This document shows, one piece after another, positions 1 through 6,590 of a stretch of DNA of 10,917 nucleotides. Both the position numbers and the translations under genes were made by a program. The notes below the pieces were generated by a model. It was not told the origin of the DNA. It saw nothing but the letters and a program-made list of their open reading frames with translations, and searched no databases. Position 1 is the stretch's first letter. Each line of letters begins with the position of its first letter. Origin of the DNA: DATJXG01 sp035500455 (lineage in GTDB: Bacteria; Acidobacteriota; Terriglobia; Terriglobales; Acidobacteriaceae); NCBI GenBank assembly GCA_035500455.1, contig DATJXG010000375.1, forward strand, positions 1 through 10,917, given 5' to 3'.

Positions 1-159
1 GCATGCTCTGCGGGTTATTCTTGCCGCAGCCGAAGCAGTGATTCGGCGAGCCAGCTTTGGCGCCGCCGGATTTTCGGCTGGTTCCCATCGGAAGAGTTTA
101 ACCATAAAGGACTGCAACATACACGCAGTAAAAAGCCGCCCCTTCGCATCCCCGGGGTC

Positions 160-271
160 TCCTTCGTGAACCTTCGAGCAACCTTCGTGTCCCTCGTGGT
201 TGGCTTTTTTGCAGTGCACAGCAAAAGCGAACCACAAAGGACACCAAGGTTACACGAAGGTTCACGAAGGA
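160..271. repeat. Long imperfect inverted repeat built of ~10-nt iterated motifs
   Basis: The arms 160-208 and 223-271 are reverse complements at 43 of 49 positions and are separated by a 14-nt loop containing the palindrome GTGCAC. Each arm is itself an iteration of variants of CACGAAGG spaced about 10 nt apart. The right arm is followed by a stretch (276-318) rich in CGCAAA/GCAAAG motifs. I recall similar 'accacaaaggacac...cacgaagg' intergenic elements as dispersed repeats in Acidobacteria and other soil bacteria; that is memory, not a search. As RNA it would form a very long hairpin. Confidence 0.85.
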
Positions 272-375
272 AGCCGGAGATTAGCCGCAAAAATCGCCGA
301 GGATGCAAAGAATCATAACGAGCGGAGGGGAGAAATTTGGCCCTGGCGGGATTTGTGCTGGGTAAGCATCGTTGC

Positions 376-396
376 TCAATCGTCAATCGTAAATCC
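376..396. repeat. Heptamer iteration (TCAATCG x2 plus degenerate unit)
   Basis: TCAATCG occurs at 376-382 and 383-389, followed by a degenerate third unit TAAATCC at 390-396 and then TCTAATCC. It is short but clearly iterated, and lies about 110 bp before the oxidase operon start. It resembles the short-motif iterations common in intergenic DNA of related bacteria. No function is assigned. Confidence 0.5.
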
Positions 397-506
397 TCTA
401 ATCCAAAGTTGTGATAGACTTCCTGCCCAGCCGTACCTTTCATCCTGAAAGCTTTGCGATGTGGGTTGTGGATCAAAATCCAAAGCGCTCCCTGGAGGGC
501 TCGTAG

Positions 507-1313
507 ATGGGCCTCGCTCTTCTGGCGATTATCTGGGTCATCACCCTTGTCAGCACATACTTTTTCGCCGCCAAAACCTGGTGGCTGCCGCATGGCGCGT
601 CAGCGTCGGCGCCCTGGATTGATGGGCAATTCGCCCTTACGTATGCGCTGATGGGAGTCGTTTTTCTGGCGGCGCAGCTTTCGCTTGGCTACCTGGTATG
701 GAAGTACCGGGATCGTCCGGGGGCGAAGCCGGTGGAATACTCCCACGGCAACACCAGGCTGGAGATCATCTGGACGGCGCTGACCGCGGTGCTGTTTATC
801 GGGCTGAACCTGATGGGCGGTCGAGTGTGGGCGGCGGAACGATTCGCGCCGGCCCAGCCCAATGCCGTTCCGGTGGAGGTCACGGCCATGCAGTTTGCCT
901 GGTACTTCCGCTATCCGGGCGCGGATGGGAAGTACGGCCCGACTAGTCCCAAGCTGGTGGATCCCTCGTCGGGCAATGAAGCGGCCATTGGCCTGGAACC
1001 CTCCGATCCGGCTTCGAAAGATGATGTGGTCACCGGCACCATGTATCTGCCGGTAAATCGCCAGGTGGACCTCACACTGAAAGCCGAAGATGTAATCCAT
1101 TCCTTCTTTGTACCGTCATTCCGCTTCAAGCAGGACGCGGTGCCGGGGTTGGCGATCAAGATGCACTTCACGCCTACGGAGATAGGCGAGTACGAACTGG
1201 CTTGCGCCGAGTTGTGCGGGCTCGGCCACTACAAAATGCACGGCGTGGTTCACGTCGTCAGCCAGGAAGATTTCGACAAATGGCTGGCAGCGCGGGAGGC
1301 GGAGAAACAATAA
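507..1313 (+). CDS. ctaC: Cytochrome c oxidase subunit II (CuA subunit)
   Basis: This 268-aa membrane-anchored subunit accepts electrons from cytochrome c at its periplasmic CuA centre and passes them to subunit I. Two N-terminal membrane helices (about 3-22 and 42-65, with a further hydrophobic stretch at 86-104) precede a cupredoxin domain. CuA ligands are visible: His198 (in VIHSFFVP), Cys233, Glu235, Cys237, His241 and Met244 (in CAELCGLGHYKM). There is no C-terminal cytochrome c domain, so it is aa3-type rather than caa3-type. A long loop between about 139 and 176 (DGKYG...DPSDPASKDD) recalls the CoxM-like alternative oxidase group. The ATG is directly preceded by an in-frame TAG, so it is the first possible start, and GGAGG at 494-498 sits 8 nt upstream. 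The stop overlaps the next start by one base (TAATG), implying translational coupling. Confidence 0.96.
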   Translation: MGLALLAIIWVITLVSTYFFAAKTWWLPHGASASAPWIDGQFALTYALMGVVFLAAQLSLGYLVWKYRDRPGAKPVEYSHGNTRLEIIWTALTAVLFIGLNLMGGRVWAAERFAPAQPNAVPVEVTAMQFAWYFRYPGADGKYGPTSPKLVDPSSGNEAAIGLEPSDPASKDDVVTGTMYLPVNRQVDLTLKAEDVIHSFFVPSFRFKQDAVPGLAIKMHFTPTEIGEYELACAELCGLGHYKMHGVVHVVSQEDFDKWLAAREAEKQ

Positions 1314-3052
1314 TGGTCGCCCAGGAAGCTCACGGCAGTTCGGGGCATGGGGCCCCGCAGGGATTCATCCGGAAATACGTCTTCAGCCTGGACCACAAAG
1401 TCATCGGCCTGCAGTACTACTTTTTGGCGCTGACGGCGGTGTTTGTCGGCATGTTTCTTTCGTTGCTGATGCGCATTCACCTTATCTGGCCCACGGCGGT
1501 GTTGCCCTTGGTGGGCGACATCAAGCCCGAGACCTACCTCAGCCTGCTGACCATGCACGGCACCATCATGGTGTTCTTCGTGCTGACCACGGCGCCGCAG
1601 AGCGGGTTCGGGAACTATTTTCTGCCGATTCAGATCGGCGCGCCGGATATGGCGTTTCCCGTCCTGAATATGCTCTCGTTCTGGACGACGTTTGTGGCGT
1701 TCATTGTGATTATCGCCGCCTTCTTCGTCACCGGGGGAGCGCCACTGCACGGCTGGACGGGCTACGCGCCGCTCAGCGCTCTGAAGAACTCAGGGCCGGG
1801 CGAGCAACTAGGCGCGGACCTGTGGATCACCAGCATCGCCATCTTCTGCCTGGCTTCGCTGATGGGGGCGCTGAATTTCATTACCACGATTCTTGATCTG
1901 CGGGCCAAGGGCATGACGCTGATGCGCATGCCGCTCACCTGCTGGGCCTGGTTTGTCACTGCAATCCTGGGATTGCTTGCCTTTGGAGTTCTGCTCTCCG
2001 CCGGAATTCTTCTGCTGCTGGATCGCAACCTCGGCACCAGTTTCTATATCCCTCTGGTAGTTGTGAACGGCCAGGTGATGGGCCACAAAGGCGGCTCGCC
2101 GCTGCTGTGGCAGCACCTGTTCTGGTTCTTCGGGCATCCTGAGGTTTACATCGCGATTCTGCCCGGTATGGGCGTGGCGTCGCAGCTGCTTTCCACGTTC
2201 TCTCGTAAGCCGATCTTCGGTTACAAGGCGATGGTGTACGCCATCATGTCGATTGGCATATTGGGCTTTGTAGTTTGGGGCCACCACATGTTCATGAGTG
2301 GCATGAGCCCGTACTCGGCTTTCGCCTTCTCCATCATGACCATGTGCATCGGGGTGCCATCGGCGATCAAGACATTCAATTGGCTGGGTACGATCTATAA
2401 AGGCCGAGTGCGCTTCCAGACGCCGATGCTTTACGCCATCGGCTTTGTTTCGCTCTTCGTCTCCGGCGGCCTGAGCGGCCCGTTCCTGGCACAGCCGGTG
2501 CTGGACATCCCGCTCCACGACACTTACTTCGTGGTCGGCCACTTCCACCTGATCATGGGCGTGGCGGCGATCTTCGGCATGTTTGCCGGCACCTACTACT
2601 GGTTCCCCAAAATGTTCGGGCGCATGATGAACGAAACCTGGGGACGGGTCCACTTCTTCATTACGCTGGCCGGGACCTATGCCATCTTCATGCCCATGCA
2701 CTATCTGGGCATGGCGGGGCAGACGCGGCGCTACTCGCAGTTCACCGAGGTGGCCTACCAGACCAAGCTGATCCCGCTGCAGACGTTTATTACCTTTGCG
2801 GCCATCATTACCATTTCCGCGCAGGTCATTTTTGTCATTAATCTGTTCTGGAGCATGTTCAAGGGACCGAAGGCGAGCGACAATCCATGGGAAGCAACTA
2901 CGCTGGAATGGACGACAGCCACGCCGCCCCCGCACGACAATTTTGGCGGTGTGACCCCGGTGGTGAACCACGGGCCGTACGAGTACAGCGTCCCGGGAGC
3001 GCCCAAGGATTACGTGATGCAGACTGATCCGGTGACGGTAACGACACACTAA
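1313..3052 (+). CDS. ctaD: Cytochrome c oxidase subunit I, aa3 type (A1 class)
   Basis: This 579-aa, about 12-helix catalytic subunit reduces O2 to water and pumps protons. Visible ligands are His82 (MHGT) and His412 for heme a, His410 (GHFH) for heme a3, and His275, His324 and His325 for CuB. GHPEVY supplies Glu277 of the D-channel and Tyr279, the residue cross-linked to the CuB histidine. D-channel residues Asn101, Asp112 and Asn119 and the K-channel Lys353 are present, so proton pumping of the A1 class is expected. The open frame extends upstream to 1202, but that part overlaps subunit II and encodes an Arg-rich non-homologous stretch. The ATG at 1313 has GGAG at 1301-1304, 8 nt away, and begins the expected N-terminus. 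The C-terminal tail after residue 517 is hydrophilic. Sequence and order match CoxN-like subunits. Confidence 0.97.
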   Translation: MVAQEAHGSSGHGAPQGFIRKYVFSLDHKVIGLQYYFLALTAVFVGMFLSLLMRIHLIWPTAVLPLVGDIKPETYLSLLTMHGTIMVFFVLTTAPQSGFGNYFLPIQIGAPDMAFPVLNMLSFWTTFVAFIVIIAAFFVTGGAPLHGWTGYAPLSALKNSGPGEQLGADLWITSIAIFCLASLMGALNFITTILDLRAKGMTLMRMPLTCWAWFVTAILGLLAFGVLLSAGILLLLDRNLGTSFYIPLVVVNGQVMGHKGGSPLLWQHLFWFFGHPEVYIAILPGMGVASQLLSTFSRKPIFGYKAMVYAIMSIGILGFVVWGHHMFMSGMSPYSAFAFSIMTMCIGVPSAIKTFNWLGTIYKGRVRFQTPMLYAIGFVSLFVSGGLSGPFLAQPVLDIPLHDTYFVVGHFHLIMGVAAIFGMFAGTYYWFPKMFGRMMNETWGRVHFFITLAGTYAIFMPMHYLGMAGQTRRYSQFTEVAYQTKLIPLQTFITFAAIITISAQVIFVINLFWSMFKGPKASDNPWEATTLEWTTATPPPHDNFGGVTPVVNHGPYEYSVPGAPKDYVMQTDPVTVTTH

Positions 3053-3087
3053 GACCCAGTCGTTAGCTCTTGGTCATTGGTCGTTGG

Positions 3088-3143
3088 CCAACGACTACCG
3101 GCTAACGACTACCGGCTAACGACTACCGGCCAACGACTAGCGA
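3088..3143. repeat. 14-bp tandem repeat array (4 units) ahead of the first subunit III gene
   Basis: Units lie at 3088-3101, 3102-3115, 3116-3129 and 3130-3143, with consensus CYAACGACTACCGG. Units 2 and 3 are identical, unit 1 differs by one base and the last is degenerate. A perfect 16-bp palindrome, GTCGTTGGCCAACGAC (3080-3095), overlaps the first unit. An inverted piece, AGTCGTTAG at 3058-3066, is complementary to CTAACGACT in units 2 and 3, so the leader can fold in several ways. A related iteration (TTGGTCATTGGTCGTTGG) runs at 3070-3087. The array fills the gap between subunit I and subunit III and stops 7 nt before the start codon. Confidence 0.9.
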
Positions 3144-3150
3144 CCGAACC

Positions 3151-3891
3151 ATGGCAGCTTTGACTCCCACAGCACCAGTACAAGATCCTCGAATCGGCGG
3201 CAGAGGCGGCGAGCCGCCGGTGCGCGATGGCGGCGGCAATGGCGGCGGCGGGAACGGCTACGCCGACTACCACCATCGCCTGCGGCGGGCACGGCTGGCC
3301 ATCGTGATTCTGATGGTGGCCATCGTCATGCTGTTTGTGGCCTTCACCAGCGCTTACGTTTTCCGCAAGGGGCTTCCTACTTTCGACGATCAGACCCACT
3401 CCTATGTACGCGACTGGATTCCGGTAAATCTTCCGATCCAGTTGTTGCTGGTAAATACGATCGTGTTGCTGCTGAGCAGCGTGACCATCGAGATGGCACG
3501 GCGGCAGATTATCCGGCAGGTGGCGTTGGCGGGAGTAGGCAGAATTCCGGGAGTGAGCGTGACAGGCGGCCGGAGCTTCCCATGGCTGGGAGCCACCGTA
3601 GTGCTGGGTGCGACATTTCTGGTGGGGCAGTGGATGGCCTGGCGGGAACTGGCTGACCGTGGCTTCTACATGGCCACCAATCCCAGCAGTTCGTTCGTGT
3701 ATTTGCTGACCGCGGCCCATGCGGTGCATTTGTGCGGGGGACTGGTGGCGATGCTTTACGCCGCGGGCACTTCCCTGCTTCGCAAGCCGCTGGAGGCGCG
3801 CTGCATCGTGCTCGACGTGACCGCCTGGTACTGGCATTTTATGGCTTTCCTGTGGGTTTACGTTTTTGCCTTGCTGGTAGTAATGCGATAG
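3151..3891 (+). CDS. Heme-copper oxidase subunit III, short form (CoxO-like)
   Basis: This 246-aa membrane protein belongs to the cytochrome c oxidase subunit III family, which supports and stabilises subunit I. After a Gly/Pro-rich hydrophilic N-terminus (1-45, including a run of Gly near 28-36) there are five membrane helices, at about 46-71, 91-113, 145-161, 182-206 and 223-244. Family motifs are MLFVAFTSAYV (60-70), AAHAVHLCGG (188-197) and WYWHFMAFLWVYVFALL (226-242). The usual His/Asp at the 'YWHFMD' site reads Ala (YWHFMA). It resembles the short subunit III proteins (CoxO) of operons carrying two such genes. The ATG is the only sensible start. The region just upstream is the tandem array and contains no Shine-Dalgarno motif, which is unusual next to its operon partners. 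Confidence 0.9.
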   Translation: MAALTPTAPVQDPRIGGRGGEPPVRDGGGNGGGGNGYADYHHRLRRARLAIVILMVAIVMLFVAFTSAYVFRKGLPTFDDQTHSYVRDWIPVNLPIQLLLVNTIVLLLSSVTIEMARRQIIRQVALAGVGRIPGVSVTGGRSFPWLGATVVLGATFLVGQWMAWRELADRGFYMATNPSSSFVYLLTAAHAVHLCGGLVAMLYAAGTSLLRKPLEARCIVLDVTAWYWHFMAFLWVYVFALLVVMR

Positions 3892-3898
3892 AGCGTTT

Positions 3899-3918
3899 CG
3901 CGGGCGAGGGCGCCCGCG
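3899..3918. repeat. GC-rich hairpin between the two subunit III genes
   Basis: A perfect 8-bp stem is formed by CGCGGGCG (3899-3906) and CGCCCGCG (3911-3918) with loop AGGG, followed by CCACACGAAAC. No T-tract follows, so it is unlikely to be a terminator inside the operon. It looks like the 'gcgggcgagggcgcccgcgccacac' element I remember as a frequent intergenic repeat in Acidobacteria; on the opposite strand it encodes the spurious peptide start MWRGRPRPR often seen in that group. It may stabilise mRNA or set relative expression, but this is inference. Confidence 0.7.
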
Positions 3919-3944
3919 CCACACGAAACAAGGAGACCGAGCCC

Positions 3945-4745
3945 ATGTCTGACATTGCGGTGCATCACGGCGCGCCGGCGGATGCTTTTGAGCCGTCGCT
4001 GTTTGGCACCTATTCGAAGAAAATTGGGATGTGGCTGTTTCTGCTCTCCGATTCGCTCACCTTCGGAGCGTTGCTGTTCGCCTATACCTATGGCCGGGTC
4101 TCGACGCCCGACTGGCCCACGCCATTTCACTCTGCGAGCATCCGCAACGCCACGTTGATGACGGCCTTTCTCCTTACCAGCTCGCTGACTATGGTTTGGG
4201 CGGTGCGCGCATCGGTGTACAAGAACGCCAAGGCGCAGTTCTGGTGGCTGCTGGCGACCATGGCTTGCGGAATCGGTTTCGTGATCCTGCACGGCCGCGA
4301 ATGGACCAACCTCATTGCAGAAGGCCTAAGTCTGCCGATGTTTCCCGTGCCCCCCGGCCATCACGGGAGCGCAGAGTTCGCCGAGGTTTCCAGGTCAGTG
4401 CCCCAGTTCGCTGCGACCTTCTTCGGCTTGACCGGAATGCACATGCTGCACGTCACCATCGGCGTGATCTACCTCGGTGCCGTCGCGTTTCGCAAAAAGT
4501 TCATTCCCATCCTTCTGGGACTTTGGCTGGTCGCATGGCTGGCCACGCCCGACTACAGCCCGTTCCATTACGGCGCGCACGTGCTGCTGCTGGGCGCAAT
4601 CGTGCTGACGGTGATTCTCTTCCTGAAACCCAAGGTCTATGACTCCTCCGACGTCGAAGTGGCCGGGCTTTACTGGCATTTCGTCGATCTGGTTTGGATG
4701 TTCATCTTCCCGCTGGTGTACCTGATGTCCACTAAGATCGTGTAG
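3945..4745 (+). CDS. ctaE: Cytochrome c oxidase subunit III, second paralogue, with apparent extra membrane pair
   Basis: This 266-aa subunit III carries the family signatures GMWLFLLSDSLTFGALLFAY (28-47), FFGLTGMHMLHVTIG (159-173) and EVAGLYWHFVDLVWMFIFPL (238-257). Helices are predicted at about 26-48, 70-89, 98-116, 154-180 and 240-262. Between the last two, where the family normally has a short loop, lies an extra stretch of about 45 residues (roughly 184-232) with two hydrophobic segments, FIPILLGLWLVAWLA and VLLLGAIVLTVILFL. The start at 3945 has AAGGAG at 3930-3935, 9 nt upstream, and the family-like N-terminus. The frame is open further upstream to 3732, but that part overlaps the preceding gene and is not homologous. 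It is the last gene of the operon and corresponds to CoxP in coxMNOP-type clusters. Confidence 0.93.
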   Translation: MSDIAVHHGAPADAFEPSLFGTYSKKIGMWLFLLSDSLTFGALLFAYTYGRVSTPDWPTPFHSASIRNATLMTAFLLTSSLTMVWAVRASVYKNAKAQFWWLLATMACGIGFVILHGREWTNLIAEGLSLPMFPVPPGHHGSAEFAEVSRSVPQFAATFFGLTGMHMLHVTIGVIYLGAVAFRKKFIPILLGLWLVAWLATPDYSPFHYGAHVLLLGAIVLTVILFLKPKVYDSSDVEVAGLYWHFVDLVWMFIFPLVYLMSTKIV

Positions 4746-4809
4746 GGCTTGCCGCTTGGGCTCTGCTGGCGGGAGTCTCGGGGATAGCAGTTTCCGCGCC
4801 ATATAAGCA

Positions 4810-4854
4810 CAGGCGCGGAGGTCGTCCGCGCCTGCAGCCTGCTGAATCATTTTT
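4810..4854 (+). terminator. Candidate terminator at the end of the oxidase operon
   Basis: A perfect 10-bp stem, CAGGCGCGGA (4810-4819) and TCCGCGCCTG (4825-4834), encloses the loop GGTCG. A T5 run occurs only at 4850-4854, about 15 nt after the stem, so the classical stem-plus-U-tract layout is imperfect. It lies between the convergent ends of subunit III (4745) and the minus-strand secreted protein (4860). The stem would also form in transcripts from the opposite strand, but no T-tract follows it there. Confidence 0.45.
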
Positions 4855-4859
4855 GGTTT

Positions 4860-5735
4860 CTACTGCGCCGCCGGTTTCTCGGCTGGCTTCTTGGGAGCCA
4901 TGGGAGCGGCTGCCTTCGGTTTCCAGAAATCTGGATCAGCTTTCACCCAATCCTCCGACGGGTAACTCATCTTGGGATTGAATGAAAACAGGTTGGTCTG
5001 GCTGGTCTCGATCGCCGAGGCTTCCAGTTCAGCCAGCTTCTTCATGCCGTCTTCGCCCATGGCAGCGACGAAGTCTTTGTCGTGGGTGAACTCCTGGTCG
5101 ATCTCCGACGTCGACTTCAGGGCGGTAAAGACGGCGTAGGTTCCGCTGGGCTGCTGTCCATAGTCAATCTCGTAGGTCGCCCAATGTGCTTCGGGAATCT
5201 TCTCGTAAGCGGCTGTGACCAGCTTCACCAGTTCGTCCCATTCATGCCGGTGCCCCGGCTTTACCTGGAACAAGGCGATCTCGAAGTACCTCATGTGCGC
5301 GATATCGACGTTGGCCCGCAGGCTTTGGTCTTCGCGATAGGTCAATACGGCGCCGTCGGTCTCGCTGAGCAGTTCCCCGTCCGCCGCCGCGGCGCGATCG
5401 AATGCCGCCGCCAGGGCAGGATTCTTTTGCATAGCCATGTAATCCTTCTCCCAGGCTTCGAAGGAGTCGTAGCCGGTGAGGAACAGGGAGCGGGTTTTAC
5501 CGGTGAGAGAATCTACCGCCAGATAGTGCGTGGGCCATTTGGCACGGGTCAGGGCCTGCACGAACGCGCTTTCCGACTTCTCGTGCGTCGAACCAGTTTT
5601 GCCGGGTTTCTCAAATTCACGGAAGATCACCAGCACCTTTGGGGGCGGAGTGGTATCCATGGTTTGCGCGGCAACCGTGCCCAACGCAGTGAGCAAGAAA
5701 ACGCCTATGGTCAGGAGCCCAACAGATTTTTTCAT
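4860..5735 (-). CDS. Secreted protein with apparent tandem alpha/beta (NIPSNAP/ABM-like) domains
   Basis: This 291-aa protein of unknown function begins with a signal peptide (MKKSVG... hydrophobic 5-20, likely cleavage after VAA at 21-23), so it should be exported. Two similar halves are suggested. One has a strand at 33-41 (KVLVIFREF), a helix near 52-63 and strands around 71-87. The second has FEIALFQVKPGHRHEWDELV (151-170), a helix, ATYEIDY (186-192) and TYAVFTAL (199-206). The pattern 'strand-xxxPGxxxxWxxL' resembles dimeric alpha/beta-barrel families such as NIPSNAP or ABM; this is a visual impression only. The C-terminus (272-291) is Lys/Pro/Ala-rich. The start is supported by an excellent Shine-Dalgarno, AGGAGGT, 5 nt upstream on the minus strand (plus-strand 5741-5747). 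It converges on the oxidase operon and lies 159 bp downstream of the response regulator. Confidence 0.85.
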   Translation of the reverse strand: MKKSVGLLTIGVFLLTALGTVAAQTMDTTPPPKVLVIFREFEKPGKTGSTHEKSESAFVQALTRAKWPTHYLAVDSLTGKTRSLFLTGYDSFEAWEKDYMAMQKNPALAAAFDRAAAADGELLSETDGAVLTYREDQSLRANVDIAHMRYFEIALFQVKPGHRHEWDELVKLVTAAYEKIPEAHWATYEIDYGQQPSGTYAVFTALKSTSEIDQEFTHDKDFVAAMGEDGMKKLAELEASAIETSQTNLFSFNPKMSYPSEDWVKADPDFWKPKAAAPMAPKKPAEKPAAQ

Positions 5736-5894
5736 GGTTGACCTCCTCGGTCACTTTGGAATGGTTTTGACGGCGTGGGGCTGTGCCTCCCGGGAGATAC
5801 AGAAGAAGGCAGTGTTTGCAGTCGCGCGAGACTACCTGAGGCGGCGGCTGAGAGTCAAGCCGGATGGTGGCGTGCGGTGGGTCCGCTTGCTTCC

Positions 5895-6590
5895 CTACTG
5901 GTTCAACTGCACGATTGCCTTGCCGCTGGTGTATTCGATCCTCACCATGTCTCCGACTTGCGGCGCGCTGGCGAGGGTGCCTTTTGGGTGCAGGATTACC
6001 ACAGTCGCCGAGATGGCCTGCAACATCGTTTCCTGGCCCTCCCAAACGACCCTGCCCACGTAGACGCCGGCCTCCGTCGCCGGCCGCCGGACGGTAGCGG
6101 AGGTCTTCATGATCTCGCACGCCAGGGTTGTGGCCTGCGCGATCTCGCTATCAACCTTCCCGCGCAGGCGCGGCAAGAGCGTTGGCCCTCCAGGGGCGGA
6201 GCTGCTCTTGATGAGCGCCAGCCGGTACTGAACCAGCGCGGCATTGAGCGCGCTCGCCAGTTGCTCCTTCTCGCACGGCTTGGTTAACAGACGGAAGATT
6301 CCGCCCTCATTCACTGCGCGCTTGGCGGTTTCCATGTCCTGATTGCCGGTCAACATGATCCGCAGGACCTGCGGAAACTTAACCGCGATCTTTGACAGCA
6401 GTTGCGCCCCATCCATCTCGGGCATGCGCATGTCCGCCACCACCACCGCGTAGGGGCCATTGGCGGAGAGCATGGAAAGGGCCTGTGCGCCGCTGGAAGC
6501 GATCTCGATTTTGAAATCCTGGCGCAGCAACCGCACACAGCCCTCCAGCACCGCAACCTCGTCGTCAACAAAGAGAATCTTCTCGGCCAT
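5895..6590 (-). CDS. Response regulator: RpfG-like receiver with KfrB-like C-terminal domain
   Basis: This is a 231-aa cytoplasmic two-component response regulator. The receiver (about 3-125) has the acidic pair Asp9/Asp10, phospho-acceptor Asp53 (VVVADMRMPEMDG), Thr81 (MLTGNQD) and Lys104 (IFRLLTKPCEKEQL). The MLTG...AVNEGGIFR.LTKPC pattern is typical of receivers of the RpfG/HD-GYP and related hybrid type, but no HD-GYP domain follows. A helical linker (about 128-168) leads to a C-terminal domain (172-229) reading GVYVGRVV...Q...TVVILHP...L...PQVGDMVRIEY.SGK..V. This matches my memory of the KfrB domain known from plasmid proteins. The output mode is unknown; nucleic-acid binding is only a possibility. 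The start has AGGGGTG about 4 nt upstream as a modest ribosome site. No sensor kinase is adjacent, so it is an orphan here. Confidence 0.9.
   Translation of the reverse strand: MAEKILFVDDEVAVLEGCVRLLRQDFKIEIASSGAQALSMLSANGPYAVVVADMRMPEMDGAQLLSKIAVKFPQVLRIMLTGNQDMETAKRAVNEGGIFRLLTKPCEKEQLASALNAALVQYRLALIKSSSAPGGPTLLPRLRGKVDSEIAQATTLACEIMKTSATVRRPATEAGVYVGRVVWEGQETMLQAISATVVILHPKGTLASAPQVGDMVRIEYTSGKAIVQLNQ

Larger units (their letters stand above)
1..506. other. Left-edge noncoding region upstream of the oxidase operon
   Basis: I see no convincing gene here. Open frames exist on both strands, and one minus-strand frame runs from the coxB start back to position 15, but their translations are low-complexity, Arg/Ser-rich and largely made of repeat sequence, with no recognisable domain. 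The stretch holds a 112-bp inverted repeat (160-271), a heptamer iteration (376-396) and a small 6-bp hairpin with CTTTCA/TGAAAG arms (437-451). The operon promoter should lie within it. The most AT-rich candidate zone is about 370-420, but no -35/-10 pair with standard spacing stands out. Positions 1-159 could include the tail of a gene outside the window; I cannot show this. Confidence 0.6.

Noticed and set aside
15..593. Minus-strand open frame of 192 codons over the operon leader
   Set aside because: It overlaps the subunit II start, runs through the inverted repeat, and its translation is Arg/Ser-rich with no domain.
1808..3049. Minus-strand open frame of 413 codons opposite subunit I
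   Set aside because: It is the antisense of a certain gene (ctaD), His/Arg-rich with no recognisable domain; long antisense frames are expected at this GC content.
3088..3143. CRISPR-like array
   Set aside because: The 14-bp units are directly adjacent with no spacers, only four copies exist, and no cas gene is present.
3109..3924. Minus-strand open frame of 271 codons starting MWRGRPRPR
   Set aside because: It is antisense to the first subunit III gene and its start comes from the dispersed hairpin repeat at 3899-3918.
5082..5741. Plus-strand open frame of 219 codons opposite the secreted protein
   Set aside because: The minus-strand gene has a signal peptide and a strong Shine-Dalgarno, so this frame is its shadow.
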